A model generated the notes under the pieces. The model ran no database searches. It saw only the letters and a list, made by a program, of their open reading frames with translations, and had not been told where the DNA came from. A program made the position numbers and the translations under genes. This document shows, one piece after another, positions 49,363 to 58,309 of a stretch of 64,000 nucleotides of DNA. Each line of letters starts with the position of its first letter. Within the stretch, counting starts at the first letter, position 1. Origin of the DNA: Diaphorobacter ruginosibacter (GTDB taxonomy: Bacteria > Pseudomonadota > Gammaproteobacteria > Burkholderiales > Burkholderiaceae_C); the NCBI RefSeq assembly GCF_014395975.1, contig NZ_CP060714.1, positions 2,542,001 through 2,606,000 of the forward strand. Reading direction: 5' to 3'.

Positions 49363-50148
49363 ATGACCACATCCCTTCCCCTGCAAGCCCTGGGCGACGA
49401 ACTGTACGAAGCGCTCAAGGGCAACCATGTGCTCGATCCCCTCAGCACACGCCACCCCGGCATCACCATCGACGATGCCTACGCCATCCAGCAGCACATG
49501 CTGGCACGCCGGCTTGCTGCGGGCGAGCGCGTGATCGGCAAGAAGATAGGCGTCACCTCCAAGGCCGTGATGGACATGCTCGGCGTGTTCCAGCCCGACT
49601 TCGGCTGGCTCACCGACGGCATGGTCTACAACGAGGGCGAGGCGGTTCCCGCAAGCAGCCTCATCCAGCCCAAGGCCGAGGGCGAGATCGCATTCGTGCT
49701 CAAGAAGACGCTCAAGGGCCCGGGCATCACCGCCGCCGACGTGCTGGCCGCGACCGAGGGCGTGATGGCCTGCTTCGAGATCGTCGACTCGCGCATCCGC
49801 GACTGGAAGATCAGGATCCAGGACACCGTGGCCGACAACGCGAGCTGCGGCGTGTTCGTGCTCGGCGACCGGCTGGTCGATCCACGCGACGTGGACCTGG
49901 GCACCTGCGGCATGGTCCTCGAGAAGAACGGCGAGATCGTCGCCACCGGCGCAGGAGCCGCAGCGCTCGGCCACCCCGCGAACGCGGTCGCCTGGCTTGC
50001 CAACACGCTCGGCGCCCACGGCATTGCGCTCGAGGCGGGCGAAGTCATTCTCTCGGGCTCGCTTGCCGCCATGGTGCCCGTGAAGGCCGGCGACAACCTG
50101 CGCGTGACCATCGGCGGCATCGGCGGCTGTTCGGTGCGCTTCGTTTGA
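49363..50148 (+). CDS. dmpE: 2-oxopent-4-enoate hydratase
   Basis: A 261-residue member of the hydratase/decarboxylase family adding water to 2-oxopent-4-enoate to give 4-hydroxy-2-oxovalerate. GKKIGVTSKAVMDMLGVFQP, PKAEGEIAFVLKKTLKGPGI (metal-binding Glu) and CFEIVDSRIRDWKIRIQDTV are diagnostic. It follows dmpD by six bases and is a paralogue of the next gene, dmpH, with which DmpE forms a complex. Confidence 0.93.
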   Translation: MTTSLPLQALGDELYEALKGNHVLDPLSTRHPGITIDDAYAIQQHMLARRLAAGERVIGKKIGVTSKAVMDMLGVFQPDFGWLTDGMVYNEGEAVPASSLIQPKAEGEIAFVLKKTLKGPGITAADVLAATEGVMACFEIVDSRIRDWKIRIQDTVADNASCGVFVLGDRLVDPRDVDLGTCGMVLEKNGEIVATGAGAAALGHPANAVAWLANTLGAHGIALEAGEVILSGSLAAMVPVKAGDNLRVTIGGIGGCSVRFV

Positions 50149-50171
50149 AAAGAACAGTTGGAGAAACACCC

Positions 50172-50960
50172 ATGGCACTCGATGCAAAAACCCTGGACCG
50201 TCTCGCGGAACACCTCGAGACCTGCGAGCTCGAAGCGCGCGACACACCCAAGATCACCGACGAACATCCCTCGATGGACTGGGATGACGCCTACGCGATC
50301 CAGAACCGGATCCTCGCGCGCAAGACGGCCCGCGGCGCCCGCCCGATCGGCTACAAGGCCGGCCTCACCTCGCATGCGAAGATGAAGCAGATGGGCGTCG
50401 AGACACCGGTGTTCGGCTTTCTCGCGGACTATTTCAGCGTGCCCGAGGGCGGCACGGTCAGGACCTCCGAGCTCATCCACCCGAAAGTCGAGCCGGAAAT
50501 CGCCTTCGTGCTCAAACGCGCGCTCAAGGGTCCGGGCTGCCATATCGGCGACGTGCTGGCCGCGACCGACTTCGTGCTACCCGGCATCGAGGTCATCGAC
50601 AGCCGCTACCGGGACTTCAAGTTCGACCTGAAGAGCGTGGTGGCCGACAACACGTCGGCATCGCGATTCGTGGTCGGCGGCCGCCCACGGCCCCCGCACG
50701 AGGTGGACCTGCGCACGGTCGGCATCGTCCTGGAGAAGAACGGCGAGCCGGTCGCCATGGGCGCGGGTGCTGCCGTGCTCGGCCACCCTGCGGCGGCGAT
50801 TGCGATGCTCGCCAACCATCTCGGCAAGAGCGGCCAGGAACTGCCCGCCGGCAGCCTGATCCTGTCGGGCGGCGTGACCGAAGCCGTGGCCGTCGCGGCC
50901 GGCGACAACGTCTGCCTGCGCGTGCAGGGCATGGGCAGCGTGTCGCTGCGCTTCACCTGA
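50172..50960 (+). CDS. dmpH: 4-oxalocrotonate decarboxylase
   Basis: A 262-residue paralogue of DmpE that decarboxylates 2-oxo-3-hexenedioate, the keto product of DmpI. GYKAGLTSHAKMKQMGVETP, HPKVEPEIAFVLKRALKGPG and GIEVIDSRYRDFKFDLKSVV are typical. GGAGAAAC precedes the ATG at 50172. An upstream in-frame codon at 50145 would overlap dmpE. Confidence 0.93.
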   Translation: MALDAKTLDRLAEHLETCELEARDTPKITDEHPSMDWDDAYAIQNRILARKTARGARPIGYKAGLTSHAKMKQMGVETPVFGFLADYFSVPEGGTVRTSELIHPKVEPEIAFVLKRALKGPGCHIGDVLAATDFVLPGIEVIDSRYRDFKFDLKSVVADNTSASRFVVGGRPRPPHEVDLRTVGIVLEKNGEPVAMGAGAAVLGHPAAAIAMLANHLGKSGQELPAGSLILSGGVTEAVAVAAGDNVCLRVQGMGSVSLRFT

Positions 50961-51053
50961 CGCACCGCCACGCGCAACCGTGGCGTACCCATCTACCGCC
51001 CCGGCATGCAAGCCGGGCGCGGCCTCCTCCGTTTCAACTCAAGGATCACCCGC

Positions 51054-51245
51054 ATGCCATTCGCCCAAATCTACATGATCGAAGGCCGCACCGAAGAACA
51101 GAAGAAGGCCGTGATCGAAAAGGTCACCCAGGCGCTGGTGGATGCCGTGGGCGCTCCCGCCGCCAATGTGCGGGTCTGGATCCACGACGTCCCCAAAGAG
51201 AACTGGGGCATCGCCGGTCAAAGCGCCAAGGAGCTCGGCCGCTGA
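51054..51245 (+). CDS. dmpI: 4-oxalocrotonate tautomerase
   Basis: A 63-residue enzyme interconverting enol and keto forms of 4-oxalocrotonate. The initiator Met is removed to expose catalytic Pro1 (MPFAQIYMIEGRTEEQKKAV). VRVWIHDVPKENWGIAGQSA carries the Arg and the hydrophobic residues of the active site. AAGGAT lies before the ATG. It is the last gene of the phenol operon in this window. Confidence 0.94.
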   Translation: MPFAQIYMIEGRTEEQKKAVIEKVTQALVDAVGAPAANVRVWIHDVPKENWGIAGQSAKELGR

Positions 51246-51413
51246 GGTTCCGATTGAGCCTGGACCGATCCTGCCGTGACGCTGCCTTGTTCCCGTTCTT
51301 CGCACCTATACTCGGGCGGCGCATGCGGCAGGCCTTTCTGCCTGCCTGCCGCTCAGTGTCCAACCTGTCGGTCCGGCCGCCAGTTAGTCAGTCATCCTCC
51401 AGAAAACATCCTC

Positions 51414-51853
51414 ATGCGCAAACAGGGAACGATCCGCCGCCATAGGGACGTATCGGCAGCCCCGGCCGCCGGCAGCGGCCTCTTCAAAATCCTGCTGGCG
51501 GCCTGGGTGGTGCTGATGGTCTTCGGCCTGTGGCAGGGCGACATGGCCCCCTCCTCGCCGTGGGCGTGCCGCTCCTCAATCTCATCACCTTTCTGGTGTA
51601 CCGTCACGACAAGAAGGCGGCCGAAACGGGTCGCTGGCGCATCAGCGAGCGCACCCTGCACCTGCTTTCGCTGGCCGGCGGCTGGCCTTCGGCCTGGTTC
51701 GCGCAGCAAACGCTGCGGCACAAGTCATCCAAGCGAGAATTTCGCGTGGTCTACTGGGTCACGGTGATCGGCAATCTGGTGCTCCTCGGCATGCTGATTC
51801 TGCTGCCCGAATCCGGCGGCGGGATGGGGGCGCTGCTGCGGTCGCTGCGCTAG
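51414..51853 (+). pseudogene. DUF1294 membrane protein, frameshifted
   Basis: The first frame gives MRKQGTIRRHRDVSAAPAAG, a hydrophobic segment (LLAAWVVLMVFGLWQGDMA) and then breaks at the C run at 51567-51571. One added C gives PLLAVGVPLLNLITFLVYRH followed by DKKAAETGRWRISERTLHLL and SLAGGWPSAWFAQQTLRHKS, which is a typical DUF1294 protein, ending at 51853. The cold-shock domain often fused to DUF1294 is absent. It may be intact in the living strain. Confidence 0.78.
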
Positions 51854-51874
51854 GACACAGCCGTCCGCGGAGGA

Positions 51875-52672
51875 CTACAGCGCGCGCGCACGCAACCGAT
51901 AGCTGGCGGGCGTCTGTCCGAAAGTACGGCGAAACAGGCCGATGTAGGCGCTGACGCTGGCATAGCCCAGATCCAGCGCAATGGCGGTGACGCTCATGCC
52001 CTCGGCCAGCATCTCCAGCGAGCGCAGCAGGCGCACGCGCTGGCGCCAGCTGGTGAAATTGAAGCCAGTCTCGGTGACGAACCTGCGGCTCAGGGTACGC
52101 GAACTGATCGCGCCAAAATCAGCCCAGTCCTCCATGTCGCGTGGGTCGGCCGGGTTGGCCATCAGCGCCCGGGCAATGCGCTGGAGACGGGCGTCCCGGG
52201 GAAACGGCAAGCCGAACTCCTCCACAGGCAGGCCACGTATTTCATCGAGGACCACGGCACAGATGTGCAGTTGCGCCTCGCTGGGTGACACGGCGGCCTC
52301 CGGCGTCAGGCTCGCCAGCCGCAGCACGGCTTCGCGCAGCAGCCCCGACACGCGGATGGTGCACGGCTGCTTGGGCAGGCTGGCACAGGCGGCCTCGGCG
52401 ATATAGGCGCTCCAGCCATGGTACGGGCCATACGATCGCCCCGAATGCGCGTGGTGCGGCGGAATCCAGACGGCATGGATGGCCGGAACGATCCAGACAC
52501 CTTCATCCAGATGAACGGAGATCAAGCCCTTGATCGAGCCGAACAGCTGGCCGCGCGCATGCCGGTGCGTCTCGGAAGACAGCTCCTGTTCCAGCACGCG
52601 AGTGGCCGCCATGACGCTGGGGCCGTCGGCGGAATCCATGTAGGCCCCCAGTACGTGCATCAGGTCGGGCAT
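51875..52672 (-). CDS. AraC-family transcriptional regulator with cupin sensor
   Basis: A 265-residue regulator. The N-terminal half is an AraC-type cupin (HRHARGQLFGSIKGLISVHL, PAIHAVWIPPHHAHSGRSYG), and the C-terminal half is a double HTH with SSRTLSRRFVTETGFNFTSW and ALDLGYASVSAYIGLFRRTF. It is divergent from a PNPOx-like gene across about 95 bp and may control it. The effector is unknown. Confidence 0.88.
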   Translation of the reverse strand: MPDLMHVLGAYMDSADGPSVMAATRVLEQELSSETHRHARGQLFGSIKGLISVHLDEGVWIVPAIHAVWIPPHHAHSGRSYGPYHGWSAYIAEAACASLPKQPCTIRVSGLLREAVLRLASLTPEAAVSPSEAQLHICAVVLDEIRGLPVEEFGLPFPRDARLQRIARALMANPADPRDMEDWADFGAISSRTLSRRFVTETGFNFTSWRQRVRLLRSLEMLAEGMSVTAIALDLGYASVSAYIGLFRRTFGQTPASYRLRARAL

Positions 52673-52768
52673 GGCGGATTTGAGATATTCATTGGCTGAA
52701 AAATTCTACATCCGCCAGATCCGCGAGGCTTACGCTCGGGGCGTACTGACCTCCGACAAGATTTTTCC

Positions 52769-53455
52769 ATGCCCTCTTCCAACGACTCCAACAACTCGAA
52801 CAACTCCTCGCACCCGGCGACGCGCCCGATACCCGACCCGAACCTCGTCGACCTGGACGCCCTGTACGCGCCACCGACACTGCGGATTCAGCAGGGTGTG
52901 CTCCCACGCCTCGCAGACTTCCACAAGGCCTATCTCGCCCAGGCGACCTTCTTCTGTCTTGCTACCGGGGATGCCAGCGGCCTGGATGCCTCCCCTCGTG
53001 GCGGCCCTGCCGGCTTTGTGCATGTCCTGGACGAGCAGACCATCGCCTTCGCGGACTGGCCCGGCAACAACCGCATCGCATCGCTGCGCAACCTGCAGCA
53101 GGACGACCGCCTGGCGATGCTGTTTCTTTTCCCGGGTCTCGACGTGTTCATGCGCATCAATGGTCGCGGCCGGATCTCCACCGACAGGGATCTGCTGAAC
53201 GAACTGCACGAAGGCACCAAGGTGCCCAAGACCGCCACCGTGGTCCGCATCGATGAAGTGCTGTACCACTGCGGCCGCGCCATTCACCGCGCGGGGCTGT
53301 GGAACAGCGAAGGCCATCCGGACCGCCACCAGCTTCCGACAGTGGGACAGGTCATGGCAGGCATCGCCCGCCTGCGGGGCGACTCGCTGGCTCCCGAGCA
53401 GGTCACGCAGGCGGATGAGCACTACGCGCACGTTGTGCGGCAGGAGCTTTACTAG
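52769..53455 (+). CDS. Pyridoxamine 5'-phosphate oxidase-like flavoprotein (MSMEG_1061 type)
   Basis: A 228-residue protein with a split-barrel FMN fold. After a low-complexity Asn/Ser tail come QATFFCLATGDASGLDASPR, ADWPGNNRIASLRNLQQDDR and VFMRINGRGRISTDRDLLNE. These proteins bind FMN or F420-like cofactors; their substrates are unknown. It is not PdxH. The divergent AraC gene is its likely regulator. Confidence 0.82.
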   Translation: MPSSNDSNNSNNSSHPATRPIPDPNLVDLDALYAPPTLRIQQGVLPRLADFHKAYLAQATFFCLATGDASGLDASPRGGPAGFVHVLDEQTIAFADWPGNNRIASLRNLQQDDRLAMLFLFPGLDVFMRINGRGRISTDRDLLNELHEGTKVPKTATVVRIDEVLYHCGRAIHRAGLWNSEGHPDRHQLPTVGQVMAGIARLRGDSLAPEQVTQADEHYAHVVRQELY

Positions 53456-53498
53456 AACCGGAGGCCGGCTCCTGCCGTGCTGGCCGGGCCCAAGCGAT

Positions 53499-53520
53499 CG
53501 CTACGATATACTTTGTAGCG
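53499..53520. promoter_or_regulatory. Dyad CGCTAC-N10-GTAGCG overlapping a TATACT element
   Basis: A perfect 6-bp inverted repeat encloses TATACT (53507-53512), a good -10 hexamer, about 60 bases before the riboswitch. It may be the promoter or an operator of the corrinoid operon; no clear -35 is seen. Confidence 0.35.
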
Positions 53521-53573
53521 AATTGACGGTGGATTGTCGGCACGCTCGTTGACAGGCCGCCTTCAATTTCATG

Positions 53574-53790
53574 CAACAGGTGCCCGGATTGAAGTCCGGG
53601 TTAAACGGGAACAGGGTGCAAAGCCCTGGCTGCCCCCGCAACGGTAAGCAGATCAAACCGACTCAAGGCTCTTGCAGTGCAGGAGCCAGCCACTGGTGCT
53701 CTACGTGGCCTCTCACGAGGTGTGCGGCAGCACTGGGAAGGCGAGCGGCAGGCTTCTCCAAGCCATCTGTCAGCCCGGATACCGGCCTGT
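53574..53790 (+). ncRNA. Cobalamin riboswitch
   Basis: The order of conserved blocks fits an adenosylcobalamin-type riboswitch: GCAACAGGTGCCCGG (53574), TTAAACGGGAACAGGGTGCA, GCTGCCCCCGCAACGGTAAG, GCCACTG, CACTGGGAAGGC and the closing GTCAGCCCGGATACCGGCC. It ends about 165 bases before the receptor start, without an obvious terminator, so translational control by base-pairing to the start region is likely. It predicts that the downstream genes are off when cobalamin is plentiful. Confidence 0.93.
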
Positions 53791-53955
53791 TGAGCGCTGT
53801 GCGGCAGAGTTCCATCCTCTCCCGCCAGCATCTGCAACGACCGTCTGCGGGGAGCAGCGTGACGGCAACAAGCCAGTGACAGTCCCGGCCAACGGTCGGC
53901 CCGATGTCCCGGCATGATCTCGTCACCAGCAGGCAGGCGGCCAGCACCACTGACG
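53791..53955. other. Riboswitch-to-gene leader
   Basis: About 165 GC-rich bases between the riboswitch core and the receptor start. No T-rich terminator is visible. It probably contains the expression platform, including a weak ribosome binding site. Confidence 0.45.
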
Positions 53956-56100
53956 ATGATGAACCATTTCACCTTGCCCGCCGTACTGATCGGCCTGGCA
54001 CCCGCCGCTCTGGCCATGGCCGCAGAGCCCACCCCCGAACCCACGCAGGCGAGCCCGTCGCGTGCCGAAGCCCCGGCACAATTGCCGACCGTCCATGTGA
54101 CGGACTCCGCCGAAGACCGCCCGGGCCTGTCGAAGGCCACCGTTTCAGGCAGCCGCACCGGCCTTGCCACGCTCGATCTGCCGGCAAGCCTGGATTCCGT
54201 GGATGAACAGACCTGGCAGGAACGCGGGGACAGCCGCATGGCCGACATCATTGGCCGCACGGTCGGCATGACGCCGCTGTCCGCCACCAGCTACAACAGC
54301 CTGTCTTTCAGCACACGAGGCTTCACGGGCACCAACTCCGTGGGGATTGCCGAGGATGGAATACGCCTGGGCGTGGCCTCCACCACCACGCCGTATCCGG
54401 CCAACAGCTGGGGCTATGAACGCGTGGAAGTGCTGCGCGGACCGGCCTCCATCGTCTATGGAACCGGTACCACGGGCGCCACCGCCAATGTCGTGCGCAA
54501 GCAGCCCACGCGCGAGACAGTGCGCGAGGTGCTGCTCGGCACGGGCTCCCACGGCACGGCCAAGCTGGGACTGGGCATGGGTGGCGCATTGAGCGACACC
54601 CTGACCTACCGCTTGGATGCCTATGGCCACCGCACCGATGGCGAGCATGACATGGCCCGGGCCAGTGGCGGCAAGCTGATGAGCACGCTGCGCTGGCAGC
54701 CCACGTCGGCACTGCGCCTGGAGTTGCTGGCCGACGTGAGCGACGAGAAGCCCGCGCGCTACTTTGGCACGCCCACAGTCAACGGACGCATCGTTCCCGA
54801 ACTGCTGGGGCGCAACTTCAACACCGACGACAGCGATATCCGCATCAAGGACCGGCGCGTGCGCGGCCGCATGCTGTACGAGGTCAACGACTGGTTGAGC
54901 CTGAGCAACGAGCTCTATCATTTCAAGGCGGACCGCTATTGGCGCAACATCGAGGCCTACCGCTACGACCCTGCGGCACAGACCATCAGCCGTGGGGACT
55001 ACCTGGAGCTCTCCCACGATCTGGAGCAGACCGGCAACCGCCTGGAATCCAGGATCAAGGCCGGAGCCCATCAGCTGGCGGTGGGCTGGGAGGCCAACCG
55101 CGCGCGGTTCCGCTACGCAGGAAACTCGGACAGCCGCACGGTCACGCGCCCCATTGGCGACACAGGCATCGTGCCCTGGGACAGCCCAAGCGCCATGGTG
55201 CCCCGCTTTACGACCGAAGCCACCACGCACGACTTCTATGCCGAAGACGCCTGGACGCTCAGCGACCGCTGGCTGCTGCTGGCGGGGTTGCGCCGCGACC
55301 TGACGGACTTCAGCCGCAACGACCTGATCGGCAGCGGTTCATTCGACAAGACCCTTGGCGGCACCGCCTGGCGCCTCGGCCTGACCCACAAGCTCAGCGC
55401 ACAGACCAGCCTGTACGGACAGGTCTCGCAAGGCCACGACCCGGTCACCAACGTCCTGACGCTGAATCTGGCCAACCGCGACTTCAAGCTCACCACGGCA
55501 CGCCAGGCCGAGGTCGGCATCAAGCAGCAGTTCGGCGAGGGCCGCGGCGAATGGACGGCTGCCCTGTACCGTATCGAGAAAAAGGACATCATCACCCGCG
55601 ACCCGAACAACAGCCAGGTATCGGTGCAAGGCGGCAAGCAGCACTCCCAGGGCCTGGAGCTGAGCGCGGTGACGCGCCTGTCACCCCACTGGCGCCTGGA
55701 AGGCAACTATGCCCTGGTCGACGCCAAATATGACGAACTGATAGAGGCAGGCGGAGCCGATCGCTCCGGCAAGCGCCCGCCGAATGTGGCACGGAACACC
55801 GCCAACCTGTGGGCGCACTACACCACCCACAGCGACCTGGGCCGCTGGCAGGCCTCGCTGGGCGCGCGCGCCGTGGGCCAGCGCTTTGCCGACAACGCCA
55901 ACACCGCAACCAGCCCAGGCTATACCGTATGGGATGCTGCCCTGAGCTGGCGCCCCGGGCCTCGCAGCACCTACCGCCTGACGGTACGCAACCTGACCGA
56001 CAAGGTCTACACCTACTCGGCTGTCTCCAACGCCAAGGCATCGCAAGCCTATCCAGGCGAAGGCCGCCGCGTGGATCTGACGGCGGAGCTGGCGTTCTGA
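53956..56100 (+). CDS. TonB-dependent receptor of siderophore-receptor type, cobalamin-riboswitch controlled
   Basis: A 714-residue outer-membrane receptor. A signal peptide (MMNHFTLPAVLIGLAPAALA) is followed by a low-complexity linker and a TonB-box-like LPTVHV. The plug domain has SFSTRGFTGTNSVGIAEDGI and VEVLRGPASIVYGTGTTGAT. The barrel ends with the terminal Phe (TAELAF). The plug resembles FhuE/FpvA-type receptors more than BtuB. Riboswitch control and the coupled BtuFCD-like genes suggest a corrinoid, cobalt complex or precursor as ligand. The next gene follows after about 70 bp. Confidence 0.88.
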   Translation: MMNHFTLPAVLIGLAPAALAMAAEPTPEPTQASPSRAEAPAQLPTVHVTDSAEDRPGLSKATVSGSRTGLATLDLPASLDSVDEQTWQERGDSRMADIIGRTVGMTPLSATSYNSLSFSTRGFTGTNSVGIAEDGIRLGVASTTTPYPANSWGYERVEVLRGPASIVYGTGTTGATANVVRKQPTRETVREVLLGTGSHGTAKLGLGMGGALSDTLTYRLDAYGHRTDGEHDMARASGGKLMSTLRWQPTSALRLELLADVSDEKPARYFGTPTVNGRIVPELLGRNFNTDDSDIRIKDRRVRGRMLYEVNDWLSLSNELYHFKADRYWRNIEAYRYDPAAQTISRGDYLELSHDLEQTGNRLESRIKAGAHQLAVGWEANRARFRYAGNSDSRTVTRPIGDTGIVPWDSPSAMVPRFTTEATTHDFYAEDAWTLSDRWLLLAGLRRDLTDFSRNDLIGSGSFDKTLGGTAWRLGLTHKLSAQTSLYGQVSQGHDPVTNVLTLNLANRDFKLTTARQAEVGIKQQFGEGRGEWTAALYRIEKKDIITRDPNNSQVSVQGGKQHSQGLELSAVTRLSPHWRLEGNYALVDAKYDELIEAGGADRSGKRPPNVARNTANLWAHYTTHSDLGRWQASLGARAVGQRFADNANTATSPGYTVWDAALSWRPGPRSTYRLTVRNLTDKVYTYSAVSNAKASQAYPGEGRRVDLTAELAF

Positions 56101-56171
56101 TCCCGCACCCCGAATCCACGGAACAACGGCGTCCGACGCATGCATTGGCCTGAACTCATCACCAGAGCACC

Positions 56172-57227
56172 ATGAACCCCAGTCGATACATGCCCGTCGG
56201 CCTCCTGCCCCTGCCCTTCCTGAAACGCCATGCGGTCGCACTCATGGCGGTTCTGGGGCTTGCCGCCTGCTCCGAGCATTCCTCCTCCACTGGCGCCCCT
56301 GCCGCCCCCGCCGCACCCGGCAGGTCGGTGCGTGCGCCCGTCACCATCGAGGTCTGCGGCCACCCTGTCACCTATGCCCGGGTGCCGCAGCGTGCCGTCA
56401 CCCACGGCATCAACATCACCGAGATGTTTCTGGCACTGGGCCTGCAGGAGCGTCTTGTCGGCTATGGTGGCCTGCGCGATGTCAAGCGCCTGCCACAGGC
56501 GATGCAGCCCTTGCTGGCATCGGTGCCCGACCTGTCCAACCAGGGCATGAATCTGGAAACGTTGATCAATGCGCAGCCGGATTTCGTCTTCAGTGGCTGG
56601 GCCTACGGCTTTCGCCAGGGGCAGATCACCCCGGGCAGCCTGCGAGAACTGGGCATCGACAGCTACGTGCTCAGCGAATCCTGCATTCGCCAGGTGGCGC
56701 GCGAACGCGTTTCGCTGGAAGACACCTTCAACGACCTGCTCAACCTGGGCCGCATCTTCGATATCGAGGAACGCGCAACAGCCCTCGTCAACGCACAGCG
56801 CGCCGAGCTTCAGCGGATCACCGATGCGCTCGGAGGCCTGAAGGAAAAGCCCAGGGTGTTTGTGTTCGACAGCGGCACCGACATCCCTGTCACCACGGGA
56901 CGCTACGCCATGCCGCAGGCAATGATCGAAGCGGCCGGCGGCAGCAACATCTTCGATGACCTGAACAGCAGCTGGATGAGCGGCAACTGGGAGGACGTGA
57001 TTGCGCGCAATCCCGACTGGATTGTCATCGTCGATAACGACCGCCCCACGCCGGACGGCAAGCGCCAGTTCCTGCTCGGCAAACCCGAGCTATCACAGGT
57101 CAAGGCCATAAGGGAGCAGAACTTTGTGCTGATGGATTTCTCCGAGGCAACGCCCGGCCCGCGCAATGTGGATGCCGTGCGCCGGCTGGCGCATGCCTTG
57201 CACCCGCAACAGGTCACGCAGCCATGA
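56172..57227 (+). CDS. Periplasmic corrinoid/metal-chelate-binding lipoprotein, BtuF-like
   Basis: A 351-residue ABC substrate-binding protein of the BtuF/FhuD/FepB class. A lipoprotein signal ends in the lipobox LAAC at about residues 30-33. The binding lobes include YARVPQRAVTHGINITEMFL, QPDFVFSGWAYGFRQGQITP and AMIEAAGGSNIFDDLNSSWM. The long helical linker typical of the class lies between the lobes. The TGA stop overlaps the permease start (ATGA). Confidence 0.85.
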   Translation: MNPSRYMPVGLLPLPFLKRHAVALMAVLGLAACSEHSSSTGAPAAPAAPGRSVRAPVTIEVCGHPVTYARVPQRAVTHGINITEMFLALGLQERLVGYGGLRDVKRLPQAMQPLLASVPDLSNQGMNLETLINAQPDFVFSGWAYGFRQGQITPGSLRELGIDSYVLSESCIRQVARERVSLEDTFNDLLNLGRIFDIEERATALVNAQRAELQRITDALGGLKEKPRVFVFDSGTDIPVTTGRYAMPQAMIEAAGGSNIFDDLNSSWMSGNWEDVIARNPDWIVIVDNDRPTPDGKRQFLLGKPELSQVKAIREQNFVLMDFSEATPGPRNVDAVRRLAHALHPQQVTQP

Positions 57228-58309
57228 GCCCGGAATCGGCACTGGGTTTTGCCCGGCAACGCCAGCGGCTGGCAATGTACCTGGCAGTGCTGCTGAGCCT
57301 GCTGCTGGTCTCGCTCACGCTGGCCATCACGCTCGGCCCCGTGCGCATCTCACCGCAACAGGCCTGGCTGATCACGGCCCACGAGATCGGGGTGCGGCTG
57401 GGCATGGAGATGCAGCCCGGCGACTGGACATCGGCCCAGTTCCAGATCGTCTGGCGTGTACGCATGCCGCGCGTACTGCTCGCGGCACTTGTCGGTGCGG
57501 GTTTGGCACTGGTGGGTGTCGCCATGCAGGCCATGGTGCGCAACCCCCTGGCCGACCCTTACCTGCTGGGCGTGTCATCCGGTGCGTCCGTGGGCGCGGT
57601 CAGCGTGATTGCCTTTGGCGCACTGGCGTTTGCGGGCGACCTGGCCTTGCCGCTGGGCGCCTTCGGGGGCGCGCTCGCCGCCTGCATTGCCGTGTATTTC
57701 CTGGCCCATGCCCATGGCAGGCTGATCTCCATCCGCCTGGTTCTGGGCGGAGTGGCCATCGCGTATGCCTTGAGCGGCGTCACCAGCCTCATCGTGCTCA
57801 CCACCGACCAGCGCGAGCTGGCCAACTCCGTTCTGACATGGACCCTGGGAAGCCTCGCCGGAACGCGCTGGGACGAACTGGGCCTGCCCGCGGTGCTGCT
57901 GGTCATCGGGGCCGCCTTGCTGCTGACGCAGGCGCGTTCGCTGAACGCCTTGCTCTCGGGCGAGGAAAGCGCCGCCACCCTGGGGGTGGATACCACGCGT
58001 ACCCGGCGCTGGCTGTTCGTGCTGGTCTCGCTGGTCACGGGCGTATTGGTCTCGCTCGCCGGCCCGATCGGGTTCGTGGGCCTGATCGTGCCGCATGTCA
58101 CCCGCATGCTGGTGGGTGCGGAGCATCGCAGCGTGCTGCCCGTTTCCGCCCTGGCGGGCGCGATCTTCCTGGTCTGGGTGGATGTGTTTTCGCGCATCAC
58201 CTTCGCCCCCGCGGAGGTGCCGGTGGGCGTCATCACCTCCTTGCTGGGCGGGCCCTTCTTTGTATGGATGCTGTGCCGCAAGAGCGCGCGCGAGAGGCTG
58301 ATCGCATGA
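57224..58309 (+). CDS. FecCD/BtuC-type ABC transporter permease
   Basis: A 361-residue inner-membrane permease with about ten TM segments. Family signatures are PRVLLAALVGAGLALVGVAM, NPLADPYLLGVSSGASVGAV, GPIGFVGLIVPHVTRMLVGA and the closing GPFFVWMLCRKS. It partners the ATPase encoded downstream, coupled by ATGA. Confidence 0.88.
   Translation: MSPESALGFARQRQRLAMYLAVLLSLLLVSLTLAITLGPVRISPQQAWLITAHEIGVRLGMEMQPGDWTSAQFQIVWRVRMPRVLLAALVGAGLALVGVAMQAMVRNPLADPYLLGVSSGASVGAVSVIAFGALAFAGDLALPLGAFGGALAACIAVYFLAHAHGRLISIRLVLGGVAIAYALSGVTSLIVLTTDQRELANSVLTWTLGSLAGTRWDELGLPAVLLVIGAALLLTQARSLNALLSGEESAATLGVDTTRTRRWLFVLVSLVTGVLVSLAGPIGFVGLIVPHVTRMLVGAEHRSVLPVSALAGAIFLVWVDVFSRITFAPAEVPVGVITSLLGGPFFVWMLCRKSARERLIA

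Noticed and set aside
39539..51245. Phenol cluster as a recently acquired island
   Set aside because: No integrase, tRNA boundary, IS element or repeats at its ends within the window; similar clusters are common in the family.
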